Assembly (NCBI RefSeq): GCF_021117295.1
Contig: NZ_CP088247.1
Span: 1,813,001 to 1,877,000 of the forward strand
Origin: Methylorubrum sp. B1-46
GTDB lineage: Bacteria > Pseudomonadota > Alphaproteobacteria > Rhizobiales > Beijerinckiaceae
DNA length: 64,000 bases
Direction: 5' to 3'
Part shown: positions 32,367-47,057 of the stretch, in pieces
Layout of the letters: each line of letters begins with the position of its first letter
Numbering within the stretch: position 1 is the stretch's first letter
Position numbers and translations under genes: made by a program
Notes under the pieces: generated by a model
Told to the model about the DNA's origin: nothing
The model's input: the letters and a program-made list of their open reading frames with translations, nothing else
The model's database searches: none

Positions 32367-33000
32367 GCCGGCAACGACCCAAGCTTCGGCTTCCCGAGCG
32401 CCCTCACCGCTCTGGCGCCCCCGCGGCGCCTGGGAGGGGGCGGCGAAGACCGGACGTTACGGCGCGGCGAAGGGCCCGGCGGGCATCCGTCTGACACTCC
32501 GCGACGGTTTCGGGCTCGCCACGCTCATCGCGGCGGACGGAAAGGAAGCCGACTTACGAGCGATCCTGACCGAGCGCTTCGGCCTGTCTCTGCCGGAGGC
32601 CGGCGCGGCACAATTCGAAGGCGAGCGCGGCCTGATCTGGTCGGCGCCGGGCCAGTGGCTGGCGGTGGCGCCGTCGCCGCGCGATTTGCGGGACCTGCCC
32701 GAGGCCCTGCGCAGCGTCGCGGCGGTCACCGACCAGAGCGACAGCCGCGCCCTGGTGCGGATCTCCGGCCCGCAGGCACGCGCCATGCTGGCCAAGGGCG
32801 TGGCGGTCGATCTGCATCCCCGCGCCTTTGGGCCGGGGCAGGCTGCGGTGACGAGCATCGCCCATATCGGCGTGCAGCTCTGGCAGCGCGATACGGGACC
32901 GACCTACGACCTCGCGGTGGCCCGCAGCTTCGCCGGAAGCTTCTGGCACTGGCTGGAGCACGCGGCCGCCGAGTTCGGCTACGCGGTCGAGGACGCGTAG
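32359..33000 (+). CDS. mgdD: N-methylglutamate dehydrogenase subunit D (SoxG-like)
   Basis: The 213-residue gamma-type subunit resembles SoxG, a GcvT-related small subunit: LIWSAPGQWLAVAPSPRDLR, DQSDSRALVRISGPQARAML and FAGSFWHWLEHAAAEFGYAV. Its start overlaps mgdC and it closes the operon. The length is typical of SoxG (about 200 residues). Confidence 0.87.
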   Translation: MSEPATTQASASRAPSPLWRPRGAWEGAAKTGRYGAAKGPAGIRLTLRDGFGLATLIAADGKEADLRAILTERFGLSLPEAGAAQFEGERGLIWSAPGQWLAVAPSPRDLRDLPEALRSVAAVTDQSDSRALVRISGPQARAMLAKGVAVDLHPRAFGPGQAAVTSIAHIGVQLWQRDTGPTYDLAVARSFAGSFWHWLEHAAAEFGYAVEDA

Positions 33001-33008
33001 GCCGCCGA

Positions 33009-33647
33009 TCAGCGCCAGCCGAAGAACTGCCGATGGGCGGCCTCGCCGTCCCGCAAAGGCATGGTCAGGCGCCCTGTCCGGTCGATCAGGCCCCAGCGCC
33101 CGCCGACCATGGAGGCAGGCTCCCGTCCGTCCGAGCGGCAGCCCTCGCAGACCAGGGCTTCGCCGCGGGCGTTGAATGGAAAGGCCCAGTCGTAGGGCGT
33201 GGCGAGGACGAGCCGCAGCCGGCGGTCGGAGAAGGCGACCTTGCCGTCCCGCCAATGGCGCACGAGGCCCTGCGCGAACGGGTCCGGCCCGTTGTCGAGC
33301 ATGAACACCGGCAGCGCGAGTCCGTCGCGGCGCACCCAGAGACAGCCGATTCCCGGCACGCGCAACTCGGCCAAGCCGCGCTCGAAATGCATCCGAGCGG
33401 CGTGGGCCGGAGCGACCCGGACCATCCCGCCCTCGCGCCGGGCGCAATGCGCGTACTGGTCGAGATCCCGATGGAAATAGGCGCAGGCCAGCGGATACGC
33501 GGTGGCCGCCGCGCTCTGGCCTGCACTGAGCGCCGGCAATGGAAGCGCCACGAGCATCGTGAGGCCAGCCAGAACCTTCCGCGCGACCCAATGGGAAGGG
33601 CGGCTTTGCAAGGGGAGCGCCCCGGTGCGGATCGCTGCTTCAGCCAT
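33009..33647 (-). CDS. Secreted WG-repeat-like protein of unknown function
   Basis: The 212-residue protein has a signal-type N-terminus (KVLAGLTMLVALPLPALSAG after a basic stretch) and a C-terminal GGRWGLIDRTGRLTMPL, the WG-repeat pattern. It also has paired cysteines (ACAYFHRDLDQYAHC, VCEGC). It is probably periplasmic. It converges on mgdD with eight bases between. The function is unknown. Confidence 0.6.
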   Translation of the reverse strand: MAEAAIRTGALPLQSRPSHWVARKVLAGLTMLVALPLPALSAGQSAAATAYPLACAYFHRDLDQYAHCARREGGMVRVAPAHAARMHFERGLAELRVPGIGCLWVRRDGLALPVFMLDNGPDPFAQGLVRHWRDGKVAFSDRRLRLVLATPYDWAFPFNARGEALVCEGCRSDGREPASMVGGRWGLIDRTGRLTMPLRDGEAAHRQFFGWR

Positions 33648-33706
33648 CCGCCGCCTCTACCTGCCTTCTGTGCCGCGGACAAACCGGGCGGTCGAGGCCC
33701 GCGCCC

Positions 33707-35332
<1,626 letters not shown>

Positions 35333-35363
35333 CGAAACTTTCCAGCGGGGACGACCCACTGGG

Positions 35364-35386
35364 TCGGATTGCGCGTGTCAATCCGA
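35364..35386. promoter_or_regulatory. 8-bp perfect inverted repeat upstream of the LOV kinase
   Basis: TCGGATTG (35364-35371) and CAATCCGA (35379-35386) are perfect arms around seven bases, 32 bases upstream of the kinase ATG. Position and symmetry suggest an operator or 5' leader hairpin. Confidence 0.4.
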
Positions 35387-35478
35387 AGCTACAGCAGCGC
35401 GTTCCCGATGAAATGACGGCTTGAACGCTTCGTGAACGACACTAGGTCGCACAGTCATCTCTGAAGTTGTCGGTGGCG

Positions 35479-35498
35479 GGACCCGGCAGGCCGGGTCC
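35479..35498 (-). terminator. Hairpin after lpd
   Basis: GGACCCGG (35479-35486) pairs with CCGGGTCC (35491-35498) around four bases, 13 bases after the lpd stop. There is no T run, so it may be a Rho-aided or mRNA-end hairpin for the mdh-suc-lpd transcript. Confidence 0.4.
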
Positions 35499-35511
35499 GG
35501 CTGCAAGGCGA

Positions 35512-36915
35512 TCAGACGTGGATCGCCCGCTTATCGACCGCAAGCGCGGCTTCCTTGACCGCTTCCGTCAGCGTCGGGTGGGCGTGGCAAGTGCGGGCGA
35601 TGTCCTCGGCGGAGGCCGCGAACTCCATCGCCACGGCGACCTCGGCGATGAGATTGCCGGCATCCGCGCCGATGATATGGACGCCGAGCACGCGATCCGT
35701 CTTCTCATCCGCGAGGATCTTCACGAAGCCGTCGGTGGTGCCGTTGGCCTTGGCGCGGCCGTTGGCGGTGAAGGGGAACTTGCCGGCCTTGTAGGCGATG
35801 CCGTCCTTCTTCAGCTCCTCCTCGGTCTTGCCGACCGAGGCGACCTCCGGGAAGGTGTAGACCACGTTCGGGATCACGCCGTAATTCACGTGACCCGACT
35901 GCCCGGCCAGGATCTCGGCGACCGCAACGCCCTCGTCCTCCGCCTTGTGGGCGAGCATCGGCCCGGCGATCACGTCGCCGATGGCGTAGATGCCGGTGAC
36001 GTTGGTGGCGTAGTGGCTGTCGGTCTCGATCCGGCCCTTGTTGTCGGTGGCCACGCCCACCGTCTCCAGCCCGAGCCCCTCAGTGTAGGGCACCCGGCCG
36101 ATGGCCACGAGCACCACGTCGGCCTCGATCTTCTCCGGCTCGCCACCCTGCGCTGGCTCGACGGTGACGGTCGCGCCGCCCTTCTTGTTGACCTCGACGC
36201 CGGTCACCTTGGTCGAGAGCTTGAAGACCATGCCCTGCTTGGCCAGGATCCGCTGGAACTGCTTGCCGACCTCGCCGTCCATGCCCGGCAGCACGCGGTC
36301 GAGATACTCGATCACCGTCACCTCGGCGCCGAGCCGGCGCCAGACCGAGCCGAGTTCGAGCCCGATCACGCCCGCGCCGATCACCACGAGGCGCTTGGGC
36401 ACCGCGCTGAGTTCGAGGGCGCCGGTGGAAGAGACCACCGTCTTCTCGTCGATCTCGACGCCCGGCAGCCGCGTCACGTCGGAGCCGGTGGCGATGACGA
36501 TGTTCTTGGTCTCCAGCATCTGGTTGCCGCCATCGTCCGAGATCACCTCGACCCGGCCGGCCCCGGCAATGCGACCGCGGCCGTGATAGGTGTCGACCTT
36601 GTTCTTCTTGAGCAGAAACTCGACGCCCTTGGTGTTGCCGTCGACGCCGCCCTGCTTGAACGCCTGCATCTTTTTGAGATCGAGCTTCGGCGTGCCCACG
36701 TCGATGCCCAACTCCGAAAAGTGCTTGTTGGCCTCCTCGAACGCTTCGGAAGCGTGCAGCAGCGCCTTCGAGGGGATGCAGCCGACATTGAGGCAGGTGC
36801 CGCCGTGGGTCGCCCGCTTCTCGACCACCGCGGTCTTCAGCCCGAGCTGGGCCGCGCGGATGGCGCAGACATAGCCGCCGGGGCCGGTGCCGATGACGAC
36901 GAGATCGTAGCTCAT
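35512..36915 (-). CDS. lpd: Dihydrolipoyl dehydrogenase (E3)
   Basis: The 467-residue flavoprotein reoxidises dihydrolipoamide of the 2-oxoglutarate dehydrogenase complex with NAD. It has [19 protein letters not shown] for FAD, the redox disulfide [13 protein letters not shown] (C41, C46), [20 protein letters not shown] for NAD, and [15 protein letters not shown] with the catalytic His-Glu pair. It is the last gene of mdh-sucCDAB-(DUF4241)-lpd and overlaps the preceding gene by four bases. Confidence 0.95.
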   Translation of the reverse strand: MSYDLVVIGTGPGGYVCAIRAAQLGLKTAVVEKRATHGGTCLNVGCIPSKALLHASEAFEEANKHFSELGIDVGTPKLDLKKMQAFKQGGVDGNTKGVEFLLKKNKVDTYHGRGRIAGAGRVEVISDDGGNQMLETKNIVIATGSDVTRLPGVEIDEKTVVSSTGALELSAVPKRLVVIGAGVIGLELGSVWRRLGAEVTVIEYLDRVLPGMDGEVGKQFQRILAKQGMVFKLSTKVTGVEVNKKGGATVTVEPAQGGEPEKIEADVVLVAIGRVPYTEGLGLETVGVATDNKGRIETDSHYATNVTGIYAIGDVIAGPMLAHKAEDEGVAVAEILAGQSGHVNYGVIPNVVYTFPEVASVGKTEEELKKDGIAYKAGKFPFTANGRAKANGTTDGFVKILADEKTDRVLGVHIIGADAGNLIAEVAVAMEFAASAEDIARTCHAHPTLTEAVKEAALAVDKRAIHV

Positions 36916-38105
36916 GGTTGGGTCTGTCCTCGTGATGGCGTGTCGGTTGAGCCGGTGCGCTCCCAGGCCTCGATGACGGCGAGGAGTTGCGGCGACCGGG
37001 GTGTCTTGAGGGAGCGGGCGTAAGCCGGATAGGTCGTCCGCTCGTCGCCGATCTGCAGGTACGGCGGCATCAGGGTGGGCGCGCCGTGCCGGACGAGGCG
37101 TTCGAGCGCCTCCGGCTTGTCGAGGCGGATCGCTTCGAAGGTGAAGGTGCCCTCGACGGCTTCGATCGGCGTCTCGGGTGCGATCCGGCCCGCATCGAGC
37201 AGGGCTGCGAAGGCGGCACGATCATCGGACTTCAGCGCCGCGTAGCCCCGCTCGCTGTCGCGGCGCTGCTCCGGCGTGAGCCCGGCCAGGGCCGCGGCGA
37301 AGGCGATCTCCCACGTATCGCGCCCGTCGCCGTTCTCGATGATCCCGAAATCCGTGACGAGCCGGAGCGGCTGCCCGGCTGCATCGAGGCCCCAGTACGA
37401 GGGGTAGACGCCGTCACCCCAGCCGCTGGAGAAGACCGCGACCCGCGCCGGATCATCCGGCAGCGGCCGATGCATGACCCAGTTTAGGTTCGAATCCTTC
37501 AGCTCGCTTGCCAGCACGTCGTCGTAATAGTTGCTGTAGCCGGCCTGCTTCTGCTCCTGCGCATCGCGGCGCGCCATCGCGGCACGCGCGGCCGGGTCCA
37601 TGAAGCAGCCGAGCCCGCCATCGACGGGATAGCCGAAGACCTCGCCCGCCTTCAGGCTGGCGATGTCCTGGCCCGGCACGAGGGCGAGTTCCCAGCGCGC
37701 CGGCGTCCCGTCGGCGAAACGAAGCTCGGCCAGGGCGACCCGGCCTTGCGCCTGATAGAGCGTGACCGGATAGTCACCCGGCTCGACCCGGCGGGTGAAG
37801 GCCTCACGCTCGGGCTGCACCAGAGGATCGGCGGCGATCACCGTGCCGTTCGGCAGCGGCAGGAGCCCGAGGGCCATGCGGGTGATGTCCCGCTCCCGCA
37901 AAGCGTCGTCGGGCAATCCGGTCACGGACAGGTTGGGCTCGTTCTCCCTGGGATCGTAGGGCGCATCGGCCACCGGTTGATCTCCTTCGCGGCCCGCCCG
38001 CTGCCACGGGAAGAGCCGGGCGAGCGAAGCCGCGAGTCCCGCCCCGACCGCCGCCGCGGCGAGACCGAGGACGATGCGCCGGCCTGGGTCGGACAATCGA
38101 GGCAT
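36912..38105 (-). CDS. DUF4241 protein with N-terminal membrane anchor
   Basis: The 397-residue protein starts at [10 protein letters not shown] with a hydrophobic segment ([19 protein letters not shown]), likely a signal anchor. The DUF4241-like part has [33 protein letters not shown] and [20 protein letters not shown]. The C-terminal ~110 residues ([33 protein letters not shown]) look like ankyrin-type helix pairs. It is odd to find it inside the 2-oxoglutarate dehydrogenase operon. Its stop overlaps the lpd start (ATGA), so it is coupled to lpd. Confidence 0.72.
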   Translation of the reverse strand: MPRLSDPGRRIVLGLAAAAVGAGLAASLARLFPWQRAGREGDQPVADAPYDPRENEPNLSVTGLPDDALRERDITRMALGLLPLPNGTVIAADPLVQPEREAFTRRVEPGDYPVTLYQAQGRVALAELRFADGTPARWELALVPGQDIASLKAGEVFGYPVDGGLGCFMDPAARAAMARRDAQEQKQAGYSNYYDDVLASELKDSNLNWVMHRPLPDDPARVAVFSSGWGDGVYPSYWGLDAAGQPLRLVTDFGIIENGDGRDTWEIAFAAALAGLTPEQRRDSERGYAALKSDDRAAFAALLDAGRIAPETPIEAVEGTFTFEAIRLDKPEALERLVRHGAPTLMPPYLQIGDERTTYPAYARSLKTPRSPQLLAVIEAWERTGSTDTPSRGQTQP

Positions 38106-38190
38106 GGTCACACGCTCGGCCGCGCCCGGCCCCACGCGCCCGGCCGGGAGCCGGCGCGAGCACGGGGGCGGGTGATGCAGCCGCGTCGGA

Positions 38191-39525
38191 TCAGAGGTCG
38201 AGCACGAGGCGGGCCGGATCCTCCAGTGCCTCCTTGACGCGGACGAGGAAGGTCACGGCCTCCTTCCCGTCGACGATGCGGTGATCGTAGGAGAGCGCCA
38301 GATACATCATCGGCCGCGCCTCGATCTTGCCGTTCCGCACCACCGGACGCTCCTCGATGCGGTGCATGCCCAAAATGCCGGATTGCGGGGCGTTGAGGAT
38401 CGGCGTCGACATCAGCGAGCCGTAGATGCCGCCGTTGGTGATGGTGAAGGTGCCGCCCTGCATCTCGTCGATGGAGAGCTTGCCCTCGCGCGCCTTCTTG
38501 CCGAAGCCGGCGATCTTCTTCTCGATGCCGGCGATCGACAAGTCGTCGGCGTCGCGCACCACCGGTACGACCAGGCCCTTATCGGTGCCGACGGCGATGC
38601 CGATGTGGTAGTAGTTCTTGTAGACGAGGTCCTGCCCGTCGATCTCGGCATTGACCGCCGGCACGTCCTTGAGCGCGCCGATCACCGCCTTGGTGAAGAA
38701 GCCCATGAAGCCGAGCTTCGTCCCGTGCTTCTTCTCGAAGATGTCCTTGTACTGCGAGCGGAGCGCCATCACCGCGCCCATGTCCACGTCGTTGAACGTG
38801 GTCAGCATCGCCGCCGTGTCCTGGGCGCTCTTGAGGCGCTTCGCGATGGTCTGGCGGAGCTTCGTCATCCGCACGCGCTCCTCGCGCGCGGCGTCATTCG
38901 GTGCGGAGGGCGCCCGCGGCGGGGCCTTGGTCTCGCTCCTGGACTCCTGAGCCGGAGCCTTCGGGACGCCCTTGTCGATGGCGGCGAGCATGTCGCCCTT
39001 GGTCACGCGGCCGTCCTTGCCGCTGCCGTTGAGGCTGGCCGGATCGATGCCGGATTCGCGGGCGAGCTTGGCCACCGCCGGACCGCTCTCGTCGGCGCCG
39101 CGGCCCCCGGCCGGCGGGGCGTCGCCGTGGCTGCCGTAGGATGCGGAGGATTCCTGGGCAGGCGCCTCCTTGGCCGCCTTGCCCTCGCCCTTCTCCTCGC
39201 GGCTCTGCGTCTTGGTCTCGGCGGGCTCGGCGCTCTTCGGGGCCGGCTTGCTCGCGCCCTTGTCGGCACCCTTGTCGGCACCTTTGCCACCCTCGACGAT
39301 CGAGCCGAGCACCGCACCGGGCTCCACCGTCTCGCCGTCCTTGACCAGGATCTCGCCGAGCTGGCCCGCGGCCGGCGCGTTCACCTCGAGCGTGACCTTG
39401 TCGGTCTCGAGCTCAACCAGGGGCTCGTCGGCGGCCACCGTGTCGCCGGGCTTCTTGAACCAGCGGCCGATCGTGGCCTCACTGACGGATTCGCCGAGCG
39501 TGGGGACGAGGATATCGGTCGCCAT
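38191..39525 (-). CDS. sucB: 2-oxoglutarate dehydrogenase E2, dihydrolipoyl succinyltransferase
   Basis: The 444-residue E2 component transfers succinyl groups to CoA. The lipoyl domain has [12 protein letters not shown] with the lipoylated K43. A Lys/Ala/Pro linker follows, then the E3-binding domain ([20 protein letters not shown]) and the catalytic domain ending in [13 protein letters not shown] (H415, D419). The order of domains and the length are typical of SucB. It lies between sucA and the DUF4241 gene. Confidence 0.95.
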   Translation of the reverse strand: MATDILVPTLGESVSEATIGRWFKKPGDTVAADEPLVELETDKVTLEVNAPAAGQLGEILVKDGETVEPGAVLGSIVEGGKGADKGADKGASKPAPKSAEPAETKTQSREEKGEGKAAKEAPAQESSASYGSHGDAPPAGGRGADESGPAVAKLARESGIDPASLNGSGKDGRVTKGDMLAAIDKGVPKAPAQESRSETKAPPRAPSAPNDAAREERVRMTKLRQTIAKRLKSAQDTAAMLTTFNDVDMGAVMALRSQYKDIFEKKHGTKLGFMGFFTKAVIGALKDVPAVNAEIDGQDLVYKNYYHIGIAVGTDKGLVVPVVRDADDLSIAGIEKKIAGFGKKAREGKLSIDEMQGGTFTITNGGIYGSLMSTPILNAPQSGILGMHRIEERPVVRNGKIEARPMMYLALSYDHRIVDGKEAVTFLVRVKEALEDPARLVLDL

Positions 39526-39609
39526 GGTCTGTGTTCACCGGAGTTTCGGGGCGCGCCTTCGGGCAGCGCGGCCCCGGTTGGTGGATCGAGCGAGAGGGGG
39601 GCAGGCGGA

Positions 39610-42600
39610 TCAGACCGCCAGCGCCTCGTTGAGGAAGGCCTGGAGCTGGGCGAGGTGCTTCGACATCAGGCCGACCGCGGTCGAGGCCGAGGCCGGACGG
39701 CCGACGTAGCGGGGACGCTTCGAGGCGGAGCCGGCTTGGCCCAGCACCCAGTCGAGATAGGGCTCGACGAAGGTCCACGAGCCCATGTTCTTGGGCTCTT
39801 CCTGGCACCACACCACCTCCGCGTTGCGGAAGCGGCTCATCTCGTTGGCCAGTGCCTTAAGCGGGAAGGGATAGAGCTGCTCGACGCGCATCAGGTAGAC
39901 GTCGTTGACGCCGCGCTTCTCCCGCTCCTCGTAGAGGTCGTAATAGACCTTGCCGGAGCACAGCACGACCCGGCGGATCTTGTCGTCGCGGGTGAGCTTG
40001 ATGCCGCTTTCGTCGTGTTCGGCGTCGTCCCACAGGATGCGGTGGAAGGTCGAGCCCTCCGCGATCTCCTCGATCTTCGAGACCGCCCGCTTGTGGCGCA
40101 GGAGCGATTTCGGCGTCATCAGGATCAGCGGCTTGCGGAAGTCGCGCTTCAACTGACGGCGCAGGATGTGGAAGTAGTTCGAGGGCGTCGAGCAGTTGGC
40201 GACCTGCATGTTGTCCTCGGCGCACATCTGGAGATAGCGCTCCAGACGGGCGGAGGAGTGCTCCGGCCCCTGGCCCTCGTAGCCGTGGGGCAGCAGCATC
40301 ACGAGGCCGGACATGCGCAGCCACTTGCGCTCGCCCGATGAGATGAACTGGTCGATGATGACCTGTGCGCCGTTGGCGAAGTCGCCGAACTGCGCCTCCC
40401 ACAGCACCAGGGAGTTCGGCTCGGCCAGGGAATAGCCGTACTCGAAGCCGAGCACCGCCTCCTCGGAGAGCATCGAGTTGATGACCTCCAGGCTCGCCTG
40501 CCCCTCGCGCACGGAATTGAGCGGCGTGTAGCGCTGCTCGTTCTCCTGATCGATGACCACGGCGTGACGCTGCGAGAAGGTGCCGCGCTCGACGTCCTGG
40601 CCCGAGAGCCGGACGCGGTGGCCCTCGATCAGCAGCGAGCCGAAGGCGAGCGCTTCCGCCGTCGCCCAATCGATACCGATTCCGGTCTCGACCGCCTTGG
40701 CGCGGTTGTCGAAGAAGCGCTGGATCGTGCGGTGCAGGTGGAAGCCCGGCGGCGGGGTGGTGATCCGGGTGGCGATGTCGCGCAGGGTCTCGACCGGCAC
40801 GCCGGTGCGGCCGCGGCGCGGATCGTCCACATCCTCGCGCACCGCCTTGAAGCCGGACCAGCGCCCGTCGAGCCAGTCGGCCTTGTTCGGCTTGTAGCCG
40901 CCGGCGATGTCGAGCTCGCTCTCCAGCATGGAGCGGAACTCGGCCTTGCGCGCGTCGAGCTGCTCCTGGGTGACGTCGCCCTGCTCCACGAGCTTCTTGC
41001 CGTAGGTCTCCAGCGCGGTCGGATGCTTGCGGATCCGCTGGTACATCTTCGGCTGGGTGAAGGCCGGCTCGTCCCCCTCGTTGTGGCCGAAGCGGCGGTA
41101 GCACAGCATGTCGATCACGACCGGCTTGCCGAACTTCTGTCTGTATTCGGTCGCGACCTTCGCGGCGAAGGTCACGGCCTCCGGGTCATCGCCGTTGCAG
41201 TGGAAGATCGGGGCTTCCACCATCTTCGCCACGTCGGACGGGTAGGGCGAGGAGCGCGAGAAGCGCGGGTCGGTGGTGAAGCCGATCTGGTTGTTGATGA
41301 TGAAGTGGATCGAGCCACCGGTGCGGTGCCCTTTGAGGCCCGACAGGCCGAAGCACTCCGCCACCACGCCCTGGCCGGCAAAGGCCGCGTCGCCGTGAAT
41401 CAGGAGCGGCAGCACCTTGCGGCGCTCGACATTCGGCTTGGCCTTCTGGTCCTGCTTGGCCCGCACTTTTCCGAGCACCACCGGATCGACGATTTCGAGG
41501 TGGGACGGGTTGGCGGTGAGCGAGAGGTGGACAGTATTGTCGTCGAAGGCGCGGTCGGAGGAGGCGCCGAGATGGTACTTCACGTCGCCCGAGCCCTCGA
41601 CCTCGGCGGGTGAGGCCGAGCCGCCCTTGAACTCGTGGAACACCGCGCGGAAGGGCTTGGCCATCACGTTGGTGAGCACGTTCAGCCGGCCGCGATGGGC
41701 CATGCCAAGCACGATCTCCTCGACGCCCAGTGCGCCGCCGCGCTTGATGATCTGCTCGAGCGCCGGGACCATCGACTCACCGCCGTCGAGGCCGAAGCGC
41801 TTGGTGCCGGTGTACTTGAGATCGAGGAACTTCTCGAAGCCTTCCGCCTCGATCAGCTTGTTCAGGATCGCGCGGCGCCCTTCCGGCGTGAACGAGATCT
41901 CTTTGTCCTTGCCCTCGATGCGCTCCTGGAGCCACGCCTTCTCCTCGGGATCGGAGATGTGCATGAACTCGACGCCGAGCGTCTGGCAGTAGGTCCGCTC
42001 CAGGATGCCGACGATCTCGCGGATCGTCGAGAATTCCATGCCGAGCACGTTGTCGAGGAAGATCTTGCGGTCCCAGTCGCTCTCCTGGAACCCGTAATGC
42101 TGCGGGTGCAGCTCCTCGTGGTCGCCGCGCGGGGCGAGCCCGATCGGGTCGAGCTTGGCGTGAAGGTGGCCGCGCATGCGGTAGGCGCGGATCAGCATGA
42201 TCGCGCGCACGGAATCCTTGGTGGCCTGCTCGACCGAGACACCGGTGGCGGCAACGATCGCCGCGCCCTTGGCCGAGTCGCCGGGCTTACCCGGCTGCGC
42301 CTTGGTCTGGATCTTCTCGCCGAGTGCCCTTTCCAGCGCGCCCCAGTTGCCGTCGAGCGCGGAGACGATCTCGCCGTTGAGCGGAACCGGCCAGTTGGGC
42401 TTGGCCCAGGAGGCGCCCTCGGCGTTCTTCTTCACCAGGGCGTCGTCCTCGCCCAGTTCCTTGAAGAACTGCTGCCACTCGGGATCGACCGAGTTCGGAT
42501 CGCGGGCATAGGCTGCCTGCAATTCCTCGATCCAGGCGGCGTTGGCGCCGTAGAGGAAGGAGGTTTGGAGAAGCGCTTCGTTCGCGTCCTGGCGTGCCAT
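39610..42600 (-). CDS. sucA: 2-oxoglutarate dehydrogenase E1
   Basis: The 996-residue thiamin-diphosphate enzyme decarboxylates 2-oxoglutarate. It shows the N-terminal FLYGANAAWIEELQAAYARD, MAHRGRLNVLTNVMAKPFRA, IHGDAAFAGQGVVAECFGLS (the GDxAF site), NNQIGFTTDPRFSRSSPYPS, and the transketolase C-terminal part with LLPHGYEGQGPEHSSARLER and VWCQEEPKNMGSW. Length is standard. Its start is 212 bases from the sucD end on the same strand. Confidence 0.95.
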   Translation of the reverse strand: MARQDANEALLQTSFLYGANAAWIEELQAAYARDPNSVDPEWQQFFKELGEDDALVKKNAEGASWAKPNWPVPLNGEIVSALDGNWGALERALGEKIQTKAQPGKPGDSAKGAAIVAATGVSVEQATKDSVRAIMLIRAYRMRGHLHAKLDPIGLAPRGDHEELHPQHYGFQESDWDRKIFLDNVLGMEFSTIREIVGILERTYCQTLGVEFMHISDPEEKAWLQERIEGKDKEISFTPEGRRAILNKLIEAEGFEKFLDLKYTGTKRFGLDGGESMVPALEQIIKRGGALGVEEIVLGMAHRGRLNVLTNVMAKPFRAVFHEFKGGSASPAEVEGSGDVKYHLGASSDRAFDDNTVHLSLTANPSHLEIVDPVVLGKVRAKQDQKAKPNVERRKVLPLLIHGDAAFAGQGVVAECFGLSGLKGHRTGGSIHFIINNQIGFTTDPRFSRSSPYPSDVAKMVEAPIFHCNGDDPEAVTFAAKVATEYRQKFGKPVVIDMLCYRRFGHNEGDEPAFTQPKMYQRIRKHPTALETYGKKLVEQGDVTQEQLDARKAEFRSMLESELDIAGGYKPNKADWLDGRWSGFKAVREDVDDPRRGRTGVPVETLRDIATRITTPPPGFHLHRTIQRFFDNRAKAVETGIGIDWATAEALAFGSLLIEGHRVRLSGQDVERGTFSQRHAVVIDQENEQRYTPLNSVREGQASLEVINSMLSEEAVLGFEYGYSLAEPNSLVLWEAQFGDFANGAQVIIDQFISSGERKWLRMSGLVMLLPHGYEGQGPEHSSARLERYLQMCAEDNMQVANCSTPSNYFHILRRQLKRDFRKPLILMTPKSLLRHKRAVSKIEEIAEGSTFHRILWDDAEHDESGIKLTRDDKIRRVVLCSGKVYYDLYEEREKRGVNDVYLMRVEQLYPFPLKALANEMSRFRNAEVVWCQEEPKNMGSWTFVEPYLDWVLGQAGSASKRPRYVGRPASASTAVGLMSKHLAQLQAFLNEALAV

Positions 42601-42812
42601 CGCTGCCTGTCCTACCGCTCGGGCGGCGCTATTCCAGCGGGCCGCCGCGTCGTGTCCGATCCGGCGGCCGGGCTGAGCGGGGAGCTACCCCCCCGCGTCG
42701 CGCCTCCGGATCCGGCTGGGGCGCGGACGCGCCCCGGCTTGTTCTTCCACATGGGTCGCCCGAGCTTGCGTGCGGTGCAACACAGCCGCGCAGGTCCCGG
42801 TTACAGACCCCA

Positions 42813-43697
<885 letters not shown>

Positions 43698-43705
43698 CGG
43701 TCAAC

Positions 43706-44902
43706 TCAGCCCTTCTTCACCGCGGCGACGATCTTCTGCGCGGCGTCGTCCAGATCGTCCGCCGGGATCACGTTGAGGCCGGAGTTCCGGATGATCTCCT
43801 TGCCCTCTTCGACATTGGTGCCCTCGAGCCGCACGACGAGCGGCACTTCGAGGCCGACCGCCTTCACCGCCGCGATCACGCCGCGGGCGATGACGTCGCA
43901 CTTCATGATCCCGCCGAAGATGTTGACGAGGATGCCCTTCACCTGCGGATCGGCGGTGATGATCTTGAAGGCCGCCGTGACCTTCTCCTCGGAGGCGCCG
44001 CCGCCGACGTCGAGAAAGTTCGCCGGCTCCTCGCCGTAGAGCTTGATGATGTCGAGCGTCGCCATCGCCAGGCCCGCGCCGTTGACCATGCAGCCGATGG
44101 TGCCGTCGAGCGCGATGTAGGCAAGGTCGTATTTCGAGGCCTCGATCTCCTTGGCGTCCTCTTCCGTTTCGTCGCGCAGCGCGACGATGTCCGGGTGGCG
44201 GTAGAGGGCGTTCGAGTCGAAGGAGATCTTGGCGTCGAGGCACTTGAGATGACCGTCGCCGGTGAGCACCAGCGGGTTGATCTCCAGCATGCTCATGTCC
44301 TTGGCCGTGAAGGCCGCGTAGAGCTTCTCCGTCAGCGCGCCCGCTTCCTTGGCCTGGGCGCCCGAGAGGCCGAGCGCCTTGGCGACGGCACGGCCGTGAT
44401 GGGGCATGATGCCGGTGGCCGGATCGACCGAGAAGGTGACGATCTTCTCAGGGGTGTCGTGGGCGACCTGCTCGATGTCCATCCCGCCTTCGGTCGAAAC
44501 GACGAAGGCGACGCGGCCGGTCTCGCGATCGACCAGCATCGACAGGTAGAACTCGGCGGCGATCGAGGCGCCTTCCTCGATGTAGAGGCGGTTGACCTGC
44601 TTGCCGGCCTCGCCGGTCTGCACCGTCACCAGCGTCGCCCCGAGCATCTCGCCCGCGAACTGCACCACCTCGTCCTTGGACTTGGTGACGCGCACGCCGC
44701 CCTTGGCGCCCGCGGGCGCGCCCTTGAAGGTGCCCTTGCCGCGCCCGCCCGCGTGGATCTGCGATTTCACCACCCAGACCGGGCCGCCGAGCGCGTCGGC
44801 CGCGGCGGCCGCCTCTTCCGGCTTGAAGATCGGCACGCCGCGGGAGACCGGCAGGCCGAACTCCTTCAGGACGGCTTTGGCCTGGTATTCGTGGATGTTC
44901 AT
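43706..44902 (-). CDS. sucC: Succinyl-CoA ligase beta subunit (ATP-grasp)
   Basis: The 398-residue beta subunit starts at [20 protein letters not shown], the family's fixed N-terminus; an upstream ATG at 44935 is not used by homologues. ATP-grasp features include [29 protein letters not shown] and [18 protein letters not shown], followed by the ligase domain with [13 protein letters not shown]. With SucD it makes succinate and ATP/GTP. Confidence 0.95.
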   Translation of the reverse strand: MNIHEYQAKAVLKEFGLPVSRGVPIFKPEEAAAAADALGGPVWVVKSQIHAGGRGKGTFKGAPAGAKGGVRVTKSKDEVVQFAGEMLGATLVTVQTGEAGKQVNRLYIEEGASIAAEFYLSMLVDRETGRVAFVVSTEGGMDIEQVAHDTPEKIVTFSVDPATGIMPHHGRAVAKALGLSGAQAKEAGALTEKLYAAFTAKDMSMLEINPLVLTGDGHLKCLDAKISFDSNALYRHPDIVALRDETEEDAKEIEASKYDLAYIALDGTIGCMVNGAGLAMATLDIIKLYGEEPANFLDVGGGASEEKVTAAFKIITADPQVKGILVNIFGGIMKCDVIARGVIAAVKAVGLEVPLVVRLEGTNVEEGKEIIRNSGLNVIPADDLDDAAQKIVAAVKKG

Positions 44903-45010
44903 CGAGACCTCGTCGAGCGGATAGAGCCTAGCCAATAGCGTAGAGTGGCAGTGGAGCGAAGGGCGTCGAAGCCGCCCGTTCGCCGTTCACCGCCCGCTCT
45001 TCGCGGCTTT

Positions 45011-46325
<1,315 letters not shown>

Positions 46326-47057
46326 TCAGAAAGTTCCTGTCCGCAGGGCCCGCTGAATCGATTGGATCACGGCCCCGAGACGGGCATCCAGCAGGTCGCG
46401 GGGCACGTCCGCATCGTGCTGGATCGCCACCGGATGGGTGAAGCGGTAGCTCGCGTCGAAGATGACCGCGATGGCCCGCTCGCGATCACGGGCGGCGAAG
46501 ACGCCGGTGCCGATACCTTCCTCCACGACGCGCTCGACGAGGGCGCGCAGACGCACGCGGTGGCGGCGGGCAATCGGACGGGAGGCGACGGTGGCATCGA
46601 GATGCACGGCGAACAGGTTGGGCTCGCGGGTCAGCATCTCGCTCTGAGCGTTGGCGAGTGCGCTGATGAAGCGCTCGATCTTGTCGTCGGCGGGATCGGG
46701 CGCGTCGGCGATGCCGGCGAGTTCGGTTTCGAGGTCGCGCAACCAGCGCCCGGCGACAGCGTCGAGCAGGGCGTCCTTCGACGGGAAGTAGCGGTAGACA
46801 TTGGCATGGGTCATGCCTGCCTCTGCGGCGACCGCCACCACCGTCACCCGTTTCGGCCCGAGCCGGGTCAGGTGTTCCGTGGCGATGGCCAGCAGCCGCG
46901 CATCCGTCGAGACTGGTGTAGGTCTGGCGCGGGCTGCGGGGCCGCTCAGGCGGGAGGGGCGGGAGGAGCCGGCGCGCGGATCAGAGTTCGGATCATTCGC
47001 CTCCCCCTCGCTGTCGGTCAGGGTGACGGGAAGGGAGAGAGATCCGTATGGCAACAT
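46326..47057 (-). CDS. TetR family transcriptional regulator
   Basis: The 243-residue regulator has a TetR HTH in RVTVVAVAAEAGMTHANVYR, then YFPSKDALLDAVAGRWL. The C-terminal ligand domain (ERFISALANAQSEMLTREP, IFDASYRFTHPVAIQHDADV) resembles the AcrR-type fold. The first ~45 residues are a disordered Pro/Ser/Arg-rich tail, so a shorter start is possible. The gene diverges from aroKB; its target is unknown. It lies upstream of mdh on the same strand but separated by 352 bases. Confidence 0.85.
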   Translation of the reverse strand: MLPYGSLSLPVTLTDSEGEANDPNSDPRAGSSRPSRLSGPAARARPTPVSTDARLLAIATEHLTRLGPKRVTVVAVAAEAGMTHANVYRYFPSKDALLDAVAGRWLRDLETELAGIADAPDPADDKIERFISALANAQSEMLTREPNLFAVHLDATVASRPIARRHRVRLRALVERVVEEGIGTGVFAARDRERAIAVIFDASYRFTHPVAIQHDADVPRDLLDARLGAVIQSIQRALRTGTF

